Shown here: positions 33,814 to 45,825 of the stretch, in pieces | Layout: each line of letters starts with the position of its first letter | Numbering within the stretch: position 1 is the first letter of the stretch | Assembly: GCA_945643635.1 (NCBI GenBank) | Contig: CALZFC010000009.1 | Span: 463,501 to 527,500, forward strand | Length of the DNA: 64,000 bases | From: Allodiplogaster sudhausi | Lineage: Eukaryota > Nematoda > Chromadorea > Rhabditida > Diplogasteridae | Reading direction: 5' to 3' | Notes under the pieces: model-generated | What the model was told of the DNA's origin: nothing | Database searches by the model: none | What the model saw: the letters and a program-made list of their open reading frames with translations, nothing else | Position numbers and translations under genes: made by a program

Positions 33814-36365
33814 CTAGACTACACCGGAATGGAGTGGTGGCGTCTCTCCGTTGTGCAACGCCTGTCTCCGTCTAGCGAACTCATGTCGTCTTGGAATCTT
33901 CAAAAAACAAAATTTTCGAGTGACCTTATTATGAATTTTTTTGAGTTATCATTTTTTTACATCACATAGGAAACTAAGCACAAAGGTAGTTTTGATTAGT
34001 TTCTTAAATGAATTTCCTCTCACCCTCGACGCGATGTGTACGTCTCGAAGATGTTGCGCTCCACGTATTCGTCCACTTCACGATCCGTGTGATAGCGAGT
34101 CATCTGCAGTTTTTAATCCTTGAAAATTTGCAGAATGATCTTTGAACTGGAGTAGAAAAGGTTAATCCACGACATTTCTTCGCTGCAAATACTGCCCTAA
34201 TATTGAGATGTGGGAAAGAAAAGATATTTTTGAATTGAATTTTCAGCAGCTAGTACACTACATATTTGAAGTGTGCAAGAAGAGTTATAATGAAGAAATT
34301 ATAATCGCTTAATGTTTAAGCTGCACCTCGTCGTATCCACTGATGCAGTTGACATCCGCGGCTCTCGTCTGCATTTCCGGTGCGTCGTATCCGTGGTTAT
34401 GGTAGGCCTGTTGTCTGTCGTGTTCTGAGAAGCGTTCGCTGTAGCGGGCGGCTCGCTGCTGCTGCTGCTGCTGCAACTCGAGAGAAGAACACATTTCGTT
34501 TTGCTATCACATTTCGCCGCTTAATCCGCCGCGTTCTCGGAATCTGCTGCAGCGGTGGGCTAAGGAGTGGATAAGCATTCGAAAAAAGATGTAATAATGT
34601 GAAAAGTGGGAGACGTCGCATTCTAGGAAGCCGCCAGCACGGACGCCTCTGCCGCCGCCATCTCTCTTCGCGTAGTGTGGCTGCTGTTGCTGCTGCTCCT
34701 CCGAGCGCACTGCCCCACTTCGCACATCATAGACACCTGCGTGACCAGCGAAAACTTCGACCTGAAATTAATTAATTAATTAACCAAAAATAAAATATAT
34801 GATGGCCTCCTCTCATTTATCATCACACAGAACGAAAGATGTTCGCCACAGAACAGAACATTCAAGCGTAGTATTAATTCAAGAGCAGCACAGAACAACT
34901 TTTAAGGAAATAGAGCGGAGATGGCTTTCATATATTTAAACTAGTATTTTATATTTTAAAGGGCTCAGATGATGTAAGTAATCTCCTCCTACTTCCAATG
35001 CCTGCTTACCTTTTCTCCACATTGAGTGGTGACAACTCGCGCCGAGTCGAGACGTGACTCTCTGCCCACTTGCGCCGTCTGCACCGTCTGCCCGGACCCC
35101 GCATCAGATTGATGCGCCAGTGAGATTGATGTGGCCTTTAAATAAGATGCATAAATATCATGGATAAATGTCTACTTTTATTTAGTAAAGAACGTGAATT
35201 ATAATCTGCTGATTGTAAGGAAGTAAGCGAATGCTAAAAATAATCCCAACTTCGAAATTACCTTGCTTTCCCTCGTAACAATCGGCGGTGGCATTGGCAG
35301 CGGCGTAACTTGTACATTTGTCGTTCGTTGTTGCTGGAACGATTTAGAGAAGTTGTAAATTTCCAATGCTAGGAGGGCCGTTCACCCTATTTTCGATTCT
35401 TTTTGAAATTTCACTGAATTTTTTCATGCTATTTTGATAAATCGTACTCTTCCTTTACTGCTCCGGATAAGCAAGGCGGCGAGCAGACAGCAACAGCAGA
35501 GAAGAAGTAGCAGCAGCAGGAGGCCGAGTAGAAGCCACGCCCACCATGGCCATCCTCAAGTCAGAATGCACCATGAATATTGTGACACTTGTTGTTTTAC
35601 TTAGGCATTAAGATAACACAAGCATTAAGTAATGAAATTTGTTATTTTTTGCAATGATAGGATCAAATTTGTAGCACGAATAATCCGATCGGGTGTTGAA
35701 TAATGGGGAGTTTGTTTTGCTTGACTTTTTCATTGGCCACGGGGGCTCTGATGAGCGCGGACATGGAATATTGTGAATTGGCCTTACCGCCTCCCCAGCC
35801 AACTGGCCATCCAATAACATACGAATTATGACTGCCGACTAGTGGAAGCGCCTTCTTGCATGCCATCTCAAAACGTGGCATGATCATTATCCCTATATTG
35901 TTACAATTATTATAACCGAAATACCAAACAAAAAGGAGAAAAACAAGGCGGATCACCAACCTCTGCCATACCTGGCGGATATTCTTCAACGTTGCAAACA
36001 AACTGCGGGTTCGGAGTCATGGCGGTGAAGTGGATGAGAGACCGTTTCATTGTGTTCGGTCTCATGTAGGCGGTCGTCTCTATCATCGAATTGAAGACGT
36101 TCGTGCAGATTAGACATCTGGAAATTAGCAACACTAAAAATATTTTCTGCAACACTAGCAATTGCAAAGTACTTATTCTAAAATGCTTAGTGGTCAATAA
36201 TGACAAGTGGCATCACAGAATAGCTTGTCGGAATCTGCCCTGCCTTGTCTATTATTCGGAAGCTTTTTCTTCACTAGTCATCCAAACAGCTAATGTGGCG
36301 TGGCCGCCTTGTGGTAGAAACACGGCCCTCCCGTGTTCTTCACATTTGGCAAGCCAACATTTCCC

Positions 36366-36409
<44 letters not shown>

Positions 36410-37382
36410 GATCTGTGCAAATAATAGCAGGAGAAAGTCGAATCGTTAAGAAAGGCGCGACTTTTTTTTCTTCCACTCTGCATCCCTCCTCCATATTTTA
36501 CTCATTCGCATTTCAGCCAGCAAGCATTTCTGAAAGTCGTTGTTAAATTTTCCTTTATTTTCTTATCACTCTGATGATATGTATGCATATATAAAGGTGG
36601 TCCCTCTCCATCATGCTCTCTCTCTCTCCTTCTATCTCCCCCTTTTCTCTCTCTCTTTCTCTCTTTCTCACCCTCTCTCTCTCTATCTCGCCCCTTTCTC
36701 TCTCTCACTCTTTCTCTCTCTTTCTCTTACTCTCTCTTTCTCTCTTCCCTCAAGACGGAAGCGCATTCATGCAAGAGCGACGCCTGAATCACCACCCTCT
36801 CTCTCGCGCGCAATCAAATCTTTGCTGGACCACAAGGAAATTTCACAGTTGTACGAAGATATGTACAAATTCAATAACACTGTTTGGTGATAACAGGTAC
36901 GGCCACGCCAACATTCAACTTAACACTGATATGAATGATAACTTAACATGTACTAGTAACCTATGTATACTTACTTACCCATTAGCGACGAATTGCTCGC
37001 CGCCAACAAGTTCACACTTGCGAAGAAAGTAGTCCGATATTGTCGGCGAGTCCTAAAAAGAGATCACTTATCACGACGATATTTGTGATTAGCAAACCTA
37101 AACCTCAGCAATCTCCAGGGTGTACAATCGGCCGACGACAAGCTGGCCGGGAGGAATGGATGCCGGAGACGCTTGATAAAGATCGAGATGTCCTACAGCA
37201 AACATTGTGCATTAAATGCGGGCGAATATTTTTATGTTAATAAAAATAAAAATAAAAATGAAAAATAAATAAATAAATAAAAATTATATACCATCATAGA
37301 CATTCATCGAAACGGTGGTGGCAGCATATCTGATGCAGAACGTTGTAATCACGATGAGAAGTAGTCGATCAGGCCATGGCAT
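33814..37382 (-). CDS. Single-span membrane protein with ZP-C-like ectodomain
   Basis: Twelve minus-strand exons (37382-37292, 37192-37104, 37052-36979, 36117-35972, 35892-35788, 35554-35448, 35333-35262, 35135-35010, 34761-34645, 34470-34327, 34103-34024, 33889-33814) join in phase to about 408 residues. A signal peptide (RLLLIVITTFCIRYA) is followed by an ectodomain with VVGRLYTLEI, FLRKCELVGGEQFVANGC and NPQFVCNVE. Cysteine spacing and the NGC motif resemble the C-terminal half of zona pellucida (ZP) domains; no ZP-N half is seen. A Leu-rich TM (WLLLGLLLLLLLLCCCC) precedes a hydrophilic tail rich in Gln, Ser and Arg. The exon at 34645 could instead end at 34615. The tail exons are the least certain. 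A GAG|GTGCAG donor skips an alternative stop at 34309. The ZP assignment is tentative. Confidence 0.65.
36370..36406. repeat. (CT)n microsatellite
   Basis: Pure CT run in the long intron (36118-36978) of the ZP-like gene. Confidence 0.95.
36614..36754. repeat. Imperfect (CT)n tract
   Basis: CT-rich sequence with CCC and TTT interruptions, in the same intron of the ZP-like gene. Confidence 0.9.
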
Positions 37383-37903
37383 GGCTTTTCGCTAGCCGAA
37401 TGGACTGGCCCTCTTCTGCAGCTCTTTCCGATACGTAAATGGTCGAGAAGTCCAGGCGAGGCAGAATGTGGAAGACAGAAAAGGCGCCTGGAGAAGGAGA
37501 TGAAAAGGTGAAGGAGAAGAAGAGCTGAGTCCTCTGGTCATGAGCGAATGAGAGGGAGAGAGAGAGAGAAAAGAGAAAGAGAGAGAGAGAGAGAGAAGGT
37601 GAAGACTCCCACATACACCTTACAAGGCATTCATGCTCAGCGATAGGGAGAGAGTGAGATCACTTATACAATCGGGCACAGCTCCGCGGTACAACCGCAG
37701 CCAAACGCGAAAAGTTTGATTGCTTGAGAAGAAAAAAAACTATCACACAATAGCTAGAAAACGAACGATTATTATGATTTCATAATTTGGGATCATCGAA
37801 AATGGATGTGTATCATCTGAGGTATTTCAAAAGAGTGCTATGGAGAGTGACTGGAAGGTTTTGTCGAATGGCAAATGAAACAGCAAATGGACTGCAGGGG
37901 TTC

Positions 37904-37905
<2 letters not shown>

Positions 37906-37955
<50 letters not shown>

Positions 37956-38032
37956 GAGAGAGGAAAAAAGAGAGAGAAAGAGAGAGAGAAAGAGAAAGAG
38001 AGAGACAGAGAGAGAGAGAAAAAGAGAGAGAA

Positions 38033-38062
<30 letters not shown>
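37906..38062. repeat. Long (GA)n tract upstream of the ZP-like gene
   Basis: About 157 bp of GAGAGA/GAAA units, roughly 520 bp upstream of the ZP-like start codon. All four frames called through it are compositional artefacts. Confidence 0.95.
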
Positions 38063-38063
<1 letters not shown>

Positions 38064-39194
38064 TGCAAGCAGCGTTCGGCATCCCCTCCATGTATGCATT
38101 GCACTGGTTGGTGTACGGGTGCAAAAAGTTGGCAGCTGTAGAAGAGGGGCGAGCAGCCGGATGCATTGCACAATGACAGATGTGAGCAGAGAGCCTCTCG
38201 CTTCCCTCCTCCTGCTTTTTTTTGGATGAATGTATCAGAGAGGCTCTTCTGCCGGCCATAGCCATGGCTTGCCTCATGTCAGCCAGCCCTTCTCGGTCGG
38301 TCTGCCGCGTAATAGCCATGGATGGAACAGAATGAGGAGCAAGTCTCCGCCGAGTCTGCTGCGTGTGGCTGCGGAGCAGGACGTTATGTGCAAGTCAGGA
38401 GAAAAGGGCCGGCCGGCACTGTTTTGGTTCTCATCGGGAAGAGGGAAGAGGGAGGAGGAGATGACTGTTGCGGCGAGCCAGCCAGCCAGACATTCCTACG
38501 ATGCAACATGGAGGAGGAGAAGGAGGAGCATCCTGGCAGGGGGGTTTGTGTTGAGGAGAGTTTCAGCGAAGCGGAAGAGGACAAGTGAGGAAAAATGAGA
38601 AATAGAAAGGATAGAGGAGATTCAAAGAAATACCGACGAGAGCTGACCAATGCGCATACTAATATGTAGCTGACACACGCAATCATACAACGACGCAGCT
38701 TCACACGACGGTGAAAACCGGATGATACCACCACCACCACAGTTGTCGCGCCACTTGACACAGGCCATATATATACATATTGCTTCAAGTTTTTGCAATT
38801 TCTATTTGCCATACGTACCATTTTCGGTGATCCGAGCGAGAAACATGCATACAGTGCAGCCAAATAAACAAAAGCTTTATTGTCTTCATGGAGACACTAC
38901 AATAAATGCACATTTTGAACGGGCAGTTAGTGCAATTACACGACTCGTTCTTGTCGTTGAAAGCTTGCAAGTTTTTACATTTCTGTTTTCAAGATTTGAC
39001 GTACTTGCCTAAGCAGATACAACTTTGTTTATCCATGAACTACTACTTATGGTTAGACGCGGAATTAACTGTGAAATGCTTTATTAGGTGTCGCTGCTAG
39101 CAAGAACATTCCATGAGGGTAGTCGTGTTTCCTTTGGTAAAAGGAGAAAGATAGAGAGAGAGAGAGCGAGTGAGCGAGCGAGGGAGATTTGTGA
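38063..39194. other. Spacer between ZP-like and CAP genes
   Basis: No coding signal supported. A GC-rich, Arg/Glu-rich stretch at 38230-38600 has frames but no splice or family support. A minus-strand AATAAA (TTTATT at 39080-39085) is 110 nt beyond the CAP stop and is its likely poly(A) signal. Confidence 0.5.
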
Positions 39195-41943
39195 TTAGGC
39201 GCTGCTGAATGGGTGTTCGGGATCGAAGACGACCTGGCAGAGGCCCGTGTCATGCTCGCACGACTGGCCACGGTCGCAGTGGTAGTCCGCGTGGCACGGC
39301 TCGCCCAGCTGGTAGATGCGGCGGTTGATCTTGTTGCCGCTGCAAGAAGCAATTACACGAAAAGAGATAATGGAGAGAATGAAGGATGATCGTTTAGCTG
39401 TTGTTGAGCTGTAATTTAACAATCATTTAGCTGTTATTTATCTACCGTTTAGCTGTTTAATTCTCTAGCAGTAACCTCGGCGAGTAGTGGCACGCCACGA
39501 GATTCATGGAATCTTCGCACGTTTTCACCGCACAGCCGACACGGAAGGTCGCACTCCAAGCCATCTGGAATTCAGTGTTCATTTCTCCTATAATTAGAAT
39601 ACAACGGGGTCTTTCCCTCTTTCCCCAAAAAACCTGCGTGTAATATTTGACGCTGCTCGCTGCGGCCGATGCCGAGAATGTGTTGTTCGGGCCGATGCCG
39701 ATGTTGTGCAGCGTCGCCCACCACGTGGACATGGCCTGTCATATGAGAGACATCACTGATCACTGATCACTGACCACTGATCACTCCCAGAGGCATACCC
39801 GTTCGACGAGAGCCACCGGGTCATGCTCGACAGAAGATATCGACGTCTGGTAGAGATTCTCGCCGAGCCCGCCGCGAGTGTCTTGGAAGAGACACTTGTC
39901 AACGACGCCCTGTGCGCTGCGCTCGAGGCCGCAGTCGTAGAGCTGAACGAGAGAAATTGAAAGCGAACACCGTTATATCCTAATACGAAACATGAACAAT
40001 ACACTTGTATGTATGTATATACATACATTAAATATGTAACGGCATCTCTACACGGACGATATTTTCGACATATGTACATATTTTTGTGCTCTCGCATCGA
40101 AACATTAGTTTCATGTACGATAAATAAATAAATAAGTACAAATCTAGTTCCGTACCATCTCGAGCATGTTCGTGCCGGCGGGCGCCCAGCCTCCCTTACC
40201 ATCGGGCTCGGTGCCAAGGATGACCTTGGCACGCAGCGCGTTGTGCCAGTCGACGACGGTGGTGCGCGCGAGGTCGGACATGATCGGGTTCTGCGGGCAG
40301 ATGCTGCTCGTCAGCGACTCTTCAAGCCAAAATAAGTAAGGCCGTAATTTATGTTTTTTATAGGGCTGTAATTAATTTTTTTATAGGGCCGTAATTTAAT
40401 TTTTTTTTCATAAAGCCGTAATTTATTTTTATGTTAATTTATTTTTTTACATTTTTTCTCAATTTAATTAATTATTCAGAGTTTTCTCCTTCTTCACAAT
40501 CGAGATATACTTAGAGTTATTTGCCGTACCACCGCTCGCCGAATCATCGACGAAGCAGAGTGACTCGCGTGGCACGCAATGCGAGTTCTCGTGTCGCGTG
40601 CACTCAAAGTCGTGCGTGCAGCCGTAGCCGCTCTCGTAGATTGGCTGGTTGGGGATGTCGCCGCTGGAAAAAGAACGGATTTTTTATTATTACTTTATTT
40701 TTTAATTAGTTAATTTGTTTTTTTTTAATTACATAGTCTATTTTAATGAGTGCTGGAGTTTAAATGTAACGGACGCATGGTCGTAGAAGCAAGTGATCGA
40801 CAGCTGTCCATTGCAGTTCTTCACGGCGCAGCCCATGGCCGTTGCAGAGTCTTTGGCCATCTCAAAGGGTGGTATTCCTGCTTGTTTTCTTTCATTTATG
40901 TACTACATATGTGCTTCCAAAATTTTCTTTTAGGAAAGAAGAAGATTAAAGAGTGCCTACGTTGGCCCAAGCCTGGATGCCCGTGTCCGCCCGGTAGACG
41001 AGGTCCGTGTCCACCTTGAGAATCTGCTCCCACCACGACTTGAGAGTCTTCACAATATGCGGAGTGTTCGGGTCGCCGACGCGCACATAAGGCACGCTGA
41101 AAAGTGTGTTCATTCATTTCTCCTTGTAGGCTATCATTATTGTCATGTGCGACAAATAAATGTGCATCTAAAGATACTGACAATGCAAAGTTCTGGCTTC
41201 GGTTTTCGACTTTGAAACCGGCTTGAGGAGCGCATTGCTCGGCCCATGCCTGAGCGGCTCCTTCCAGGTCGCAGTCCCACTTCTGAAGAGACATATTGGA
41301 AGGTCAAGGAAATAAGAAGTTGATAGAATTAAAAATATGAGATTTAGGAAATAAGGGTTATGCTGAAAGAAGCTCTGACCAGCTTGTACATGTTGCTGGC
41401 TTGCGGCAGGAGGCCACATTTGGCTGCGCCCTCGCCAGCAGCCAGCTGAGCCCGCATCGAGTTGTGGGCGTTCAGGAAAAGCTGACGCTCACTACTCTCC
41501 AGCTCACCTCCCGCACACTCGAAGCCTGTCGGATGATTTTTGCCATTAGATTTCTTCATAGTATGTGCAATCTTACGAATTGAAAGTTTTTATGATAAAA
41601 GAAATGTAATAACGATCGATAAAAATGGTTAGAATTATTTGCTCAGAATATGACAAGAAGTCACCAACCGCCGCATCGCTTCTTACGTACGCTAACAACT
41701 TGGCTGTAGTCGTCCTCGAGTGGATGGCGGTTGCCGGCTGCGGCCAGGCCGGCGATGGCCAACTTCAATTATGCAAACGAGTTATGCTATAAATAATAGT
41801 AAATAGGCTTGATAATACAAGTTAAAGTTTACTTTTCAACTTGTTTACTTATATAATTACTAGTCAAATATCAATAAAGTCATGGAATTTTAGCGCCAGT
41901 GTCGGTTACGGTATCTAACCAGAAGAATGACAACGGCTTGCAT
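39195..41943 (-). CDS. Secreted double-CAP-domain protein (ASP/SCP/VAL-like)
   Basis: CAP proteins are secreted cysteine-rich proteins; two-domain forms are typical of nematodes. Twelve minus-strand exons (41943-41920, 41762-41687, 41525-41380, 41282-41182, 41096-40961, 40860-40775, 40663-40530, 40319-40156, 39942-39799, 39735-39634, 39564-39476, 39339-39195) join to 448 residues, near the size of hookworm ASP-1. Signal peptide MQAVVILLLAIAGLAAAG. CAP1: FLNAHNSMRAQLAAG, SWWEQI, MGCAVKNC. CAP2: VDWHNALRAKVILG, GGLGENLYQT, TWW, YYTQMAWSATFRVGCAVK. Each is followed by GD/GNKI...IY and a four-cysteine module of spacing C-x5-C-x5/7-C-x6-C. The second cavity His (usual GHYTQ) is replaced in both domains. 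Divergent from the TSP1 gene. Confidence 0.9.
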
Positions 41944-42663
41944 GATGGAGGGAAGCAAGTGGTGGACGGCTGGGCGACGGCAAGCGACTCAACCGTCAAA
42001 ATGACTTGGCTTTGAACGGATGGAGTGGATAAGAGAGGCGAGGAGGAGGGCGAGGAGCTGGCAGGCAGAACACCTGCAGCCTGCTAGCAGGGCACCGCTC
42101 CACACCCAGCCACGACAGAGCCGAACGGCGTTTGTTCAGCAGATGCCAACCTCTTCGCTTTCTCTGCCCCTTCGACGGGTCGCATGTCTGTCGCCGTCGT
42201 GGTTAACAGCCTTTATGAAATCAACTTTATGAATAAAGCACACTTATTTATATTACGGAAAATGAAATGAATAAGATGAAGCTTGTAGCAAGTATTGAGA
42301 GAGAGAGAGACTTGAGCTCTTTTGCTTAGCCCTTTTTCATGGTGATTAACGATTCATTTCAACGCCATCAAAGACAACAAAAACAGTGATCTCGAAGATG
42401 CTTGCAAGATGCGTTCTATTGCTGCATTAATTGTTGAGGATTGATATTGTACTAGTTTGTTGCATCAGCCGTAGCGCTTGGAAGGCACCTCTCCTCACCT
42501 GCTAATGGAACGTAGCTAAAGAAAAAAAGAAAAGAGAGAAGAGAGTGACTTTGCCAACGCGGCCCGCCACACCATCCGGTCGGTGTCAGAGTGGAGATTG
42601 GTGAAGAGGCGCCTGTCACAGCCACTCCGGCCACACATACCCGAGCGGCAGATCCACACGGCC
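41944..42663. promoter_or_regulatory. Shared divergent upstream region (CAP and TSP1 genes)
   Basis: The two start codons point away from each other and are 720 bp apart, so this interval must hold both 5' UTRs and promoters. A short GA run lies at 42298-42310. I see no clear TATA box. Bidirectional control is inference from the layout. Confidence 0.45.
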
Positions 42664-43652
42664 ATGCACGTCTCCTCCGCTCTGCTGTTGCTTCTCACTC
42701 TCGCCGGTGCTGCTGCCGGCAGCAGTGGCCAATGGTCCGCGTGGGGACCGTGGAATGGCGACTGCGCGGTTTGTTTGGACTATTTTATTCCGGCCCTGTA
42801 TCCATGGCGTCTCGTGACTTCATCTGACATATGTTCAGAACTGCCCTAACGCTCTGGCCAAGGTGCGCTCTCGCATTTGCATCCCACCGAAAGACGGCAC
42901 GAATGGCCCTTGCGTGTCAGTTAATTACATAATTAATCACCACGACAGCAAAGTAAATGATATTAATTGCAATAAAAAGGTTTACAAACTTCTTGTTCCT
43001 CACCTCAGTGTATCAACTCAAGATATCAGATAATCATAAACTTATTCTTTATACTTTATTTACGGCACGCTAGTGACATGTGGGCGTAGAATTAGCGATA
43101 ATAAATAAAAGCATGATCTTAAATCATAATCCTTAATATATGTATGTATGTAAGTATAATTCTAAATCTTTGTGCAGAGGCGCGAAGCAGGAGATCGTTG
43201 CATGCGGCGACTGCCCGCTCGCTGCGTCGTGGGGCGAGTGGGGACCAGTGGACGGCTGCTCCGTTAGTTGCGGCGGATGCGGTCGGCCCTTCCGCTCGCG
43301 TAACTGCGTCCAGAAGCCAGGCTGCCCGCCTGCGCCATGCATGTTAGTTTCGTACTAAACATTTCCAAAAAGGAAAAATGTTTTGGAGGTATGGGGAATT
43401 GAACCCCAGCCCTCTCGCATGCTAAGCGAGCGCTCTACCACTGAGCTATACCCCCAAGCGTGCTGTCCTCGATGTTTTTGGAACAAGTTGTGCTTGAGGG
43501 GAGACAGCAAGGATGTGAATCAGTCTGCTCCACCATGTGACAACTACGGTATCTGCCACTTCCCGATGAGGACCTGCTGTCCGGGTCTGACTCGTGCGAT
43601 CAGCATCGAACAACAGAGGTCGTATTGCGCTAACGAGACCACCACTCAGTAG
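42664..43652 (+). CDS. Small secreted thrombospondin type 1 repeat protein
   Basis: TSP1 repeats are extracellular binding modules. Exons 42664-42768, 42839-42915, 43178-43342 and 43508-43652 join to 163 residues. A signal peptide (HVSSALLLLLTLAGAAAG) is followed by two TSP1-like modules. The first has WSAWGPWNGDC, RSRICIPP and GPCVGAKQEIVAC. The second has WGEWGPVDGCSVSCGGCG, FRSRNC and CPPAPC. A cysteine-rich tail (CDNYGICHFPMRTCCPGL) follows. The last acceptor (GAGACAG|C at 43507) was chosen because it restores phase. The last intron contains a tRNA gene on the opposite strand. AATAAA at 43769 is a plausible poly(A) signal. The ligand is unknown. Confidence 0.85.
43384..43455 (-). tRNA. 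tRNA-Ala (anticodon AGC)
   Basis: A 72-nt cloverleaf reads on the minus strand from 43455. Acceptor stem GGGGGTA pairs with TACCTCC and includes the G3:U70 wobble that identifies alanine tRNA. D arm GCTC-AGTGGTA-GAGC; anticodon stem CTCGC/GCGAG with loop TTAGCAT; T arm TGGGG-TTCAATT-CCCCA; discriminator A. There is no intron. It lies inside the last intron of the TSP1 gene, antisense to it. Confidence 0.95.
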
Positions 43653-44246
43653 ACATGTCATCTTTTGACATCCCCATCTATCTTTACTCATTCTCTAGCC
43701 TGAAACATCTGTCCTCTCTGCCCAAGATCACCAAGTGTCAACGATAATATGCTATCCATGTCCACGATAATAAACAATCCCATGTTTCCGAGTCATCATC
43801 AAATTATCAAGAATAGCGATCATCAATATTCGCAAGCTTCTTCATTCTCAATCCAATATTCACTACTACCACCAGTTATGCATTCTTGGCGCTTTCGGTC
43901 ATTATTGGGCACGGATGAGGAGCATGAAAGGAGAATAGTGTATAGTGCGAATTAGAATCAGCACTTTGAGATCAATTGCTAACATGGACTACCAGCAAAC
44001 ATACATTACCAGAATAATTATATCCAAATGCTATAAGTTATAGCTAACTAGATCACTTTCTAACATCGATCTCTAGAATTCAATGAAACGTTATAAATTA
44101 ATATTATGTTGAAATGAATTTATGATGTTATACTGTTTATAGAAATTGACACTTCTATTTTATGAACTAACATTTTTGTTTATGACACGGAGGGATTTGT
44201 GGAGATCTCGTGAACTTAGGTTAGTTAGCTCGGCTAACTCGATTGT

Positions 44247-44373
44247 CTAGTACTGATAGCCCGCTTGGTTGGCGAAGGGATTGGTTGGCGGCACGGCGGG
44301 GAGCTGCGTCTGCTGTGGAAGTCCGCCTGCCTGGTACGACTCGTTGCCTACTGAGCCGACACCTGTAATTAGA

Positions 44374-44409
<36 letters not shown>

Positions 44410-45825
44410 GGAGATTGAGAGAATGAGTGTGTGCTAGCAAGATGAGTAGCGAGAGTGGAAAAGAGGGCGAGAGATAAAGAGAGAGTAAGAGAGAGTATGA
44501 GAGAGAGTGAGAGAAAGGGAGAGCAAGAGCATTGGAAGATAAAAGACCAACCGTCAGAGTTGCCGCCGTATCCATAGCCGTCGGCCGCGTCGCCGGGAAT
44601 GCCCGTGAATTCGGACTGGAAATCGGTCGGAGCAAAAGTGTCGACGGCGCCTTCTTGATAGCGGCGCCACGCTAAGAATGCTGCTCCACCCTGCAAAAAA
44701 GCGGGTGGTCTTTTTTCTGAGGTTAAAAAAGGCTACTGTGAAAAATGTATACAAATAAAATGACATTCTCACCCATGCGACAGCTAAGAGCACCGTGAAG
44801 AGAATGCCCGTTTTAATCCACGCTGGATTGTATGGCTCATAGAGCTCGAAGGAGGAGTACTTGGCCCAGAAGGAGAAAAAGGACAAGAAGAAGATTATCC
44901 CGAATCCGGCTGTAAACGTTTTGGGAATAACAAACAAGAAAATACCTGTTAACTTAAGTAAAGTTGCATTTTGAGGCCGGATATTAAAAATAGGATTATA
45001 TTATCGCAATAAATAGTATGTTATTCAATAATGGATGCTCTTTTCGGGCTTCTTTCGTGACAGATTGCTTTTTTTATTATTAAAAGATGGCGAACCGGAG
45101 ACGCCAACATCGGCCATCACGACGCGACGGCGAACTTGGACAGCAGAGATCTTGTCGAATTGAGCCTCGGCAACGAGGAGAGCAGCAGCGCCCACTAAGG
45201 AGAAGAAGCCCATCGCAGAGGCGAAGAAGCAGGAAGTGGACGAGCCATTCAACAGGCACACCTAACCATACAAATATTGTCTTGATGTCCGAACATTTGT
45301 TAAAACCATTTTATCATTTTATTTCACTATACATGTTATATCTGATCTTGTCAGGAGTTATCTTATGTAATTGTCAACGTTTTTTTTTTCCTTTACGCGT
45401 TTGCAATTTGTTCATCTGCCGATTTCTGAGACTCGAGTCAACGAAAAGGAAAGATGATCAAAAGAGAAAGATGACTTTAACATATAGTGACTGACGGAGT
45501 GGTGAACGTTGAGGAGCTCTCGATGCCATCCTCCCTTGTAGATGCAGTACCAGAGGCCGCCACCCAACACCTGTCAATGAAAGACATTTTCATTTTATCG
45601 CTGCTATTCTTTATATAAAAAAATCTATTTAATATTTTAAATTTTTATACAATATAATTTAGTCGCACTTTGTTTGAATTGCGATACAACATTAATGTTC
45701 TTTAAAAAGAACTTGAAACTGACGCCAGCGGCAATCTTGGCTACGACTGCCGGTTTTCTGACGAAGGTGTTGATGTCAAAGTTTCCGCCCGCCAAGCCGG
45801 CGCCGTACGCACGGACGTTCTCCAT
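44247..45825 (-). CDS. sng-1: Synaptogyrin
   Basis: Four-span (MARVEL-type) synaptic vesicle membrane protein. Six minus-strand exons (45825-45724, 45570-45496, 45261-45096, 44909-44773, 44690-44552, 44362-44247) join in phase to 244 residues; human synaptogyrin-1 has 233. The N terminus MENVRAYGAGLAGGNFD matches the family start MENGAYGAGKAGGAFD closely. The middle has FASAMGFFSLVGAAALLVA, RRRVVMADVGVSG (family AVLSDIGVSAFW) and GGAAFLAWRRYQEGA (family AVLAFQRYQIGA). The C-terminal tail is Gly/Tyr/Gln-rich and cytoplasmic. The exon encoding TM1 and the first loop (VLGGGLWYCIYKGGW) is divergent. A CACTTCAG acceptor lies 10 nt before the ATG. CT/GA repeats fill intron 5. Confidence 0.93.
44371..44530. 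repeat. (GA)n tracts in synaptogyrin intron 5
   Basis: GAGAGA runs at 44371-44409 and 44458-44523 occupy most of the last intron. On the minus strand they are CT-rich and may contribute to the 3' splice site of the last exon. Confidence 0.9.
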
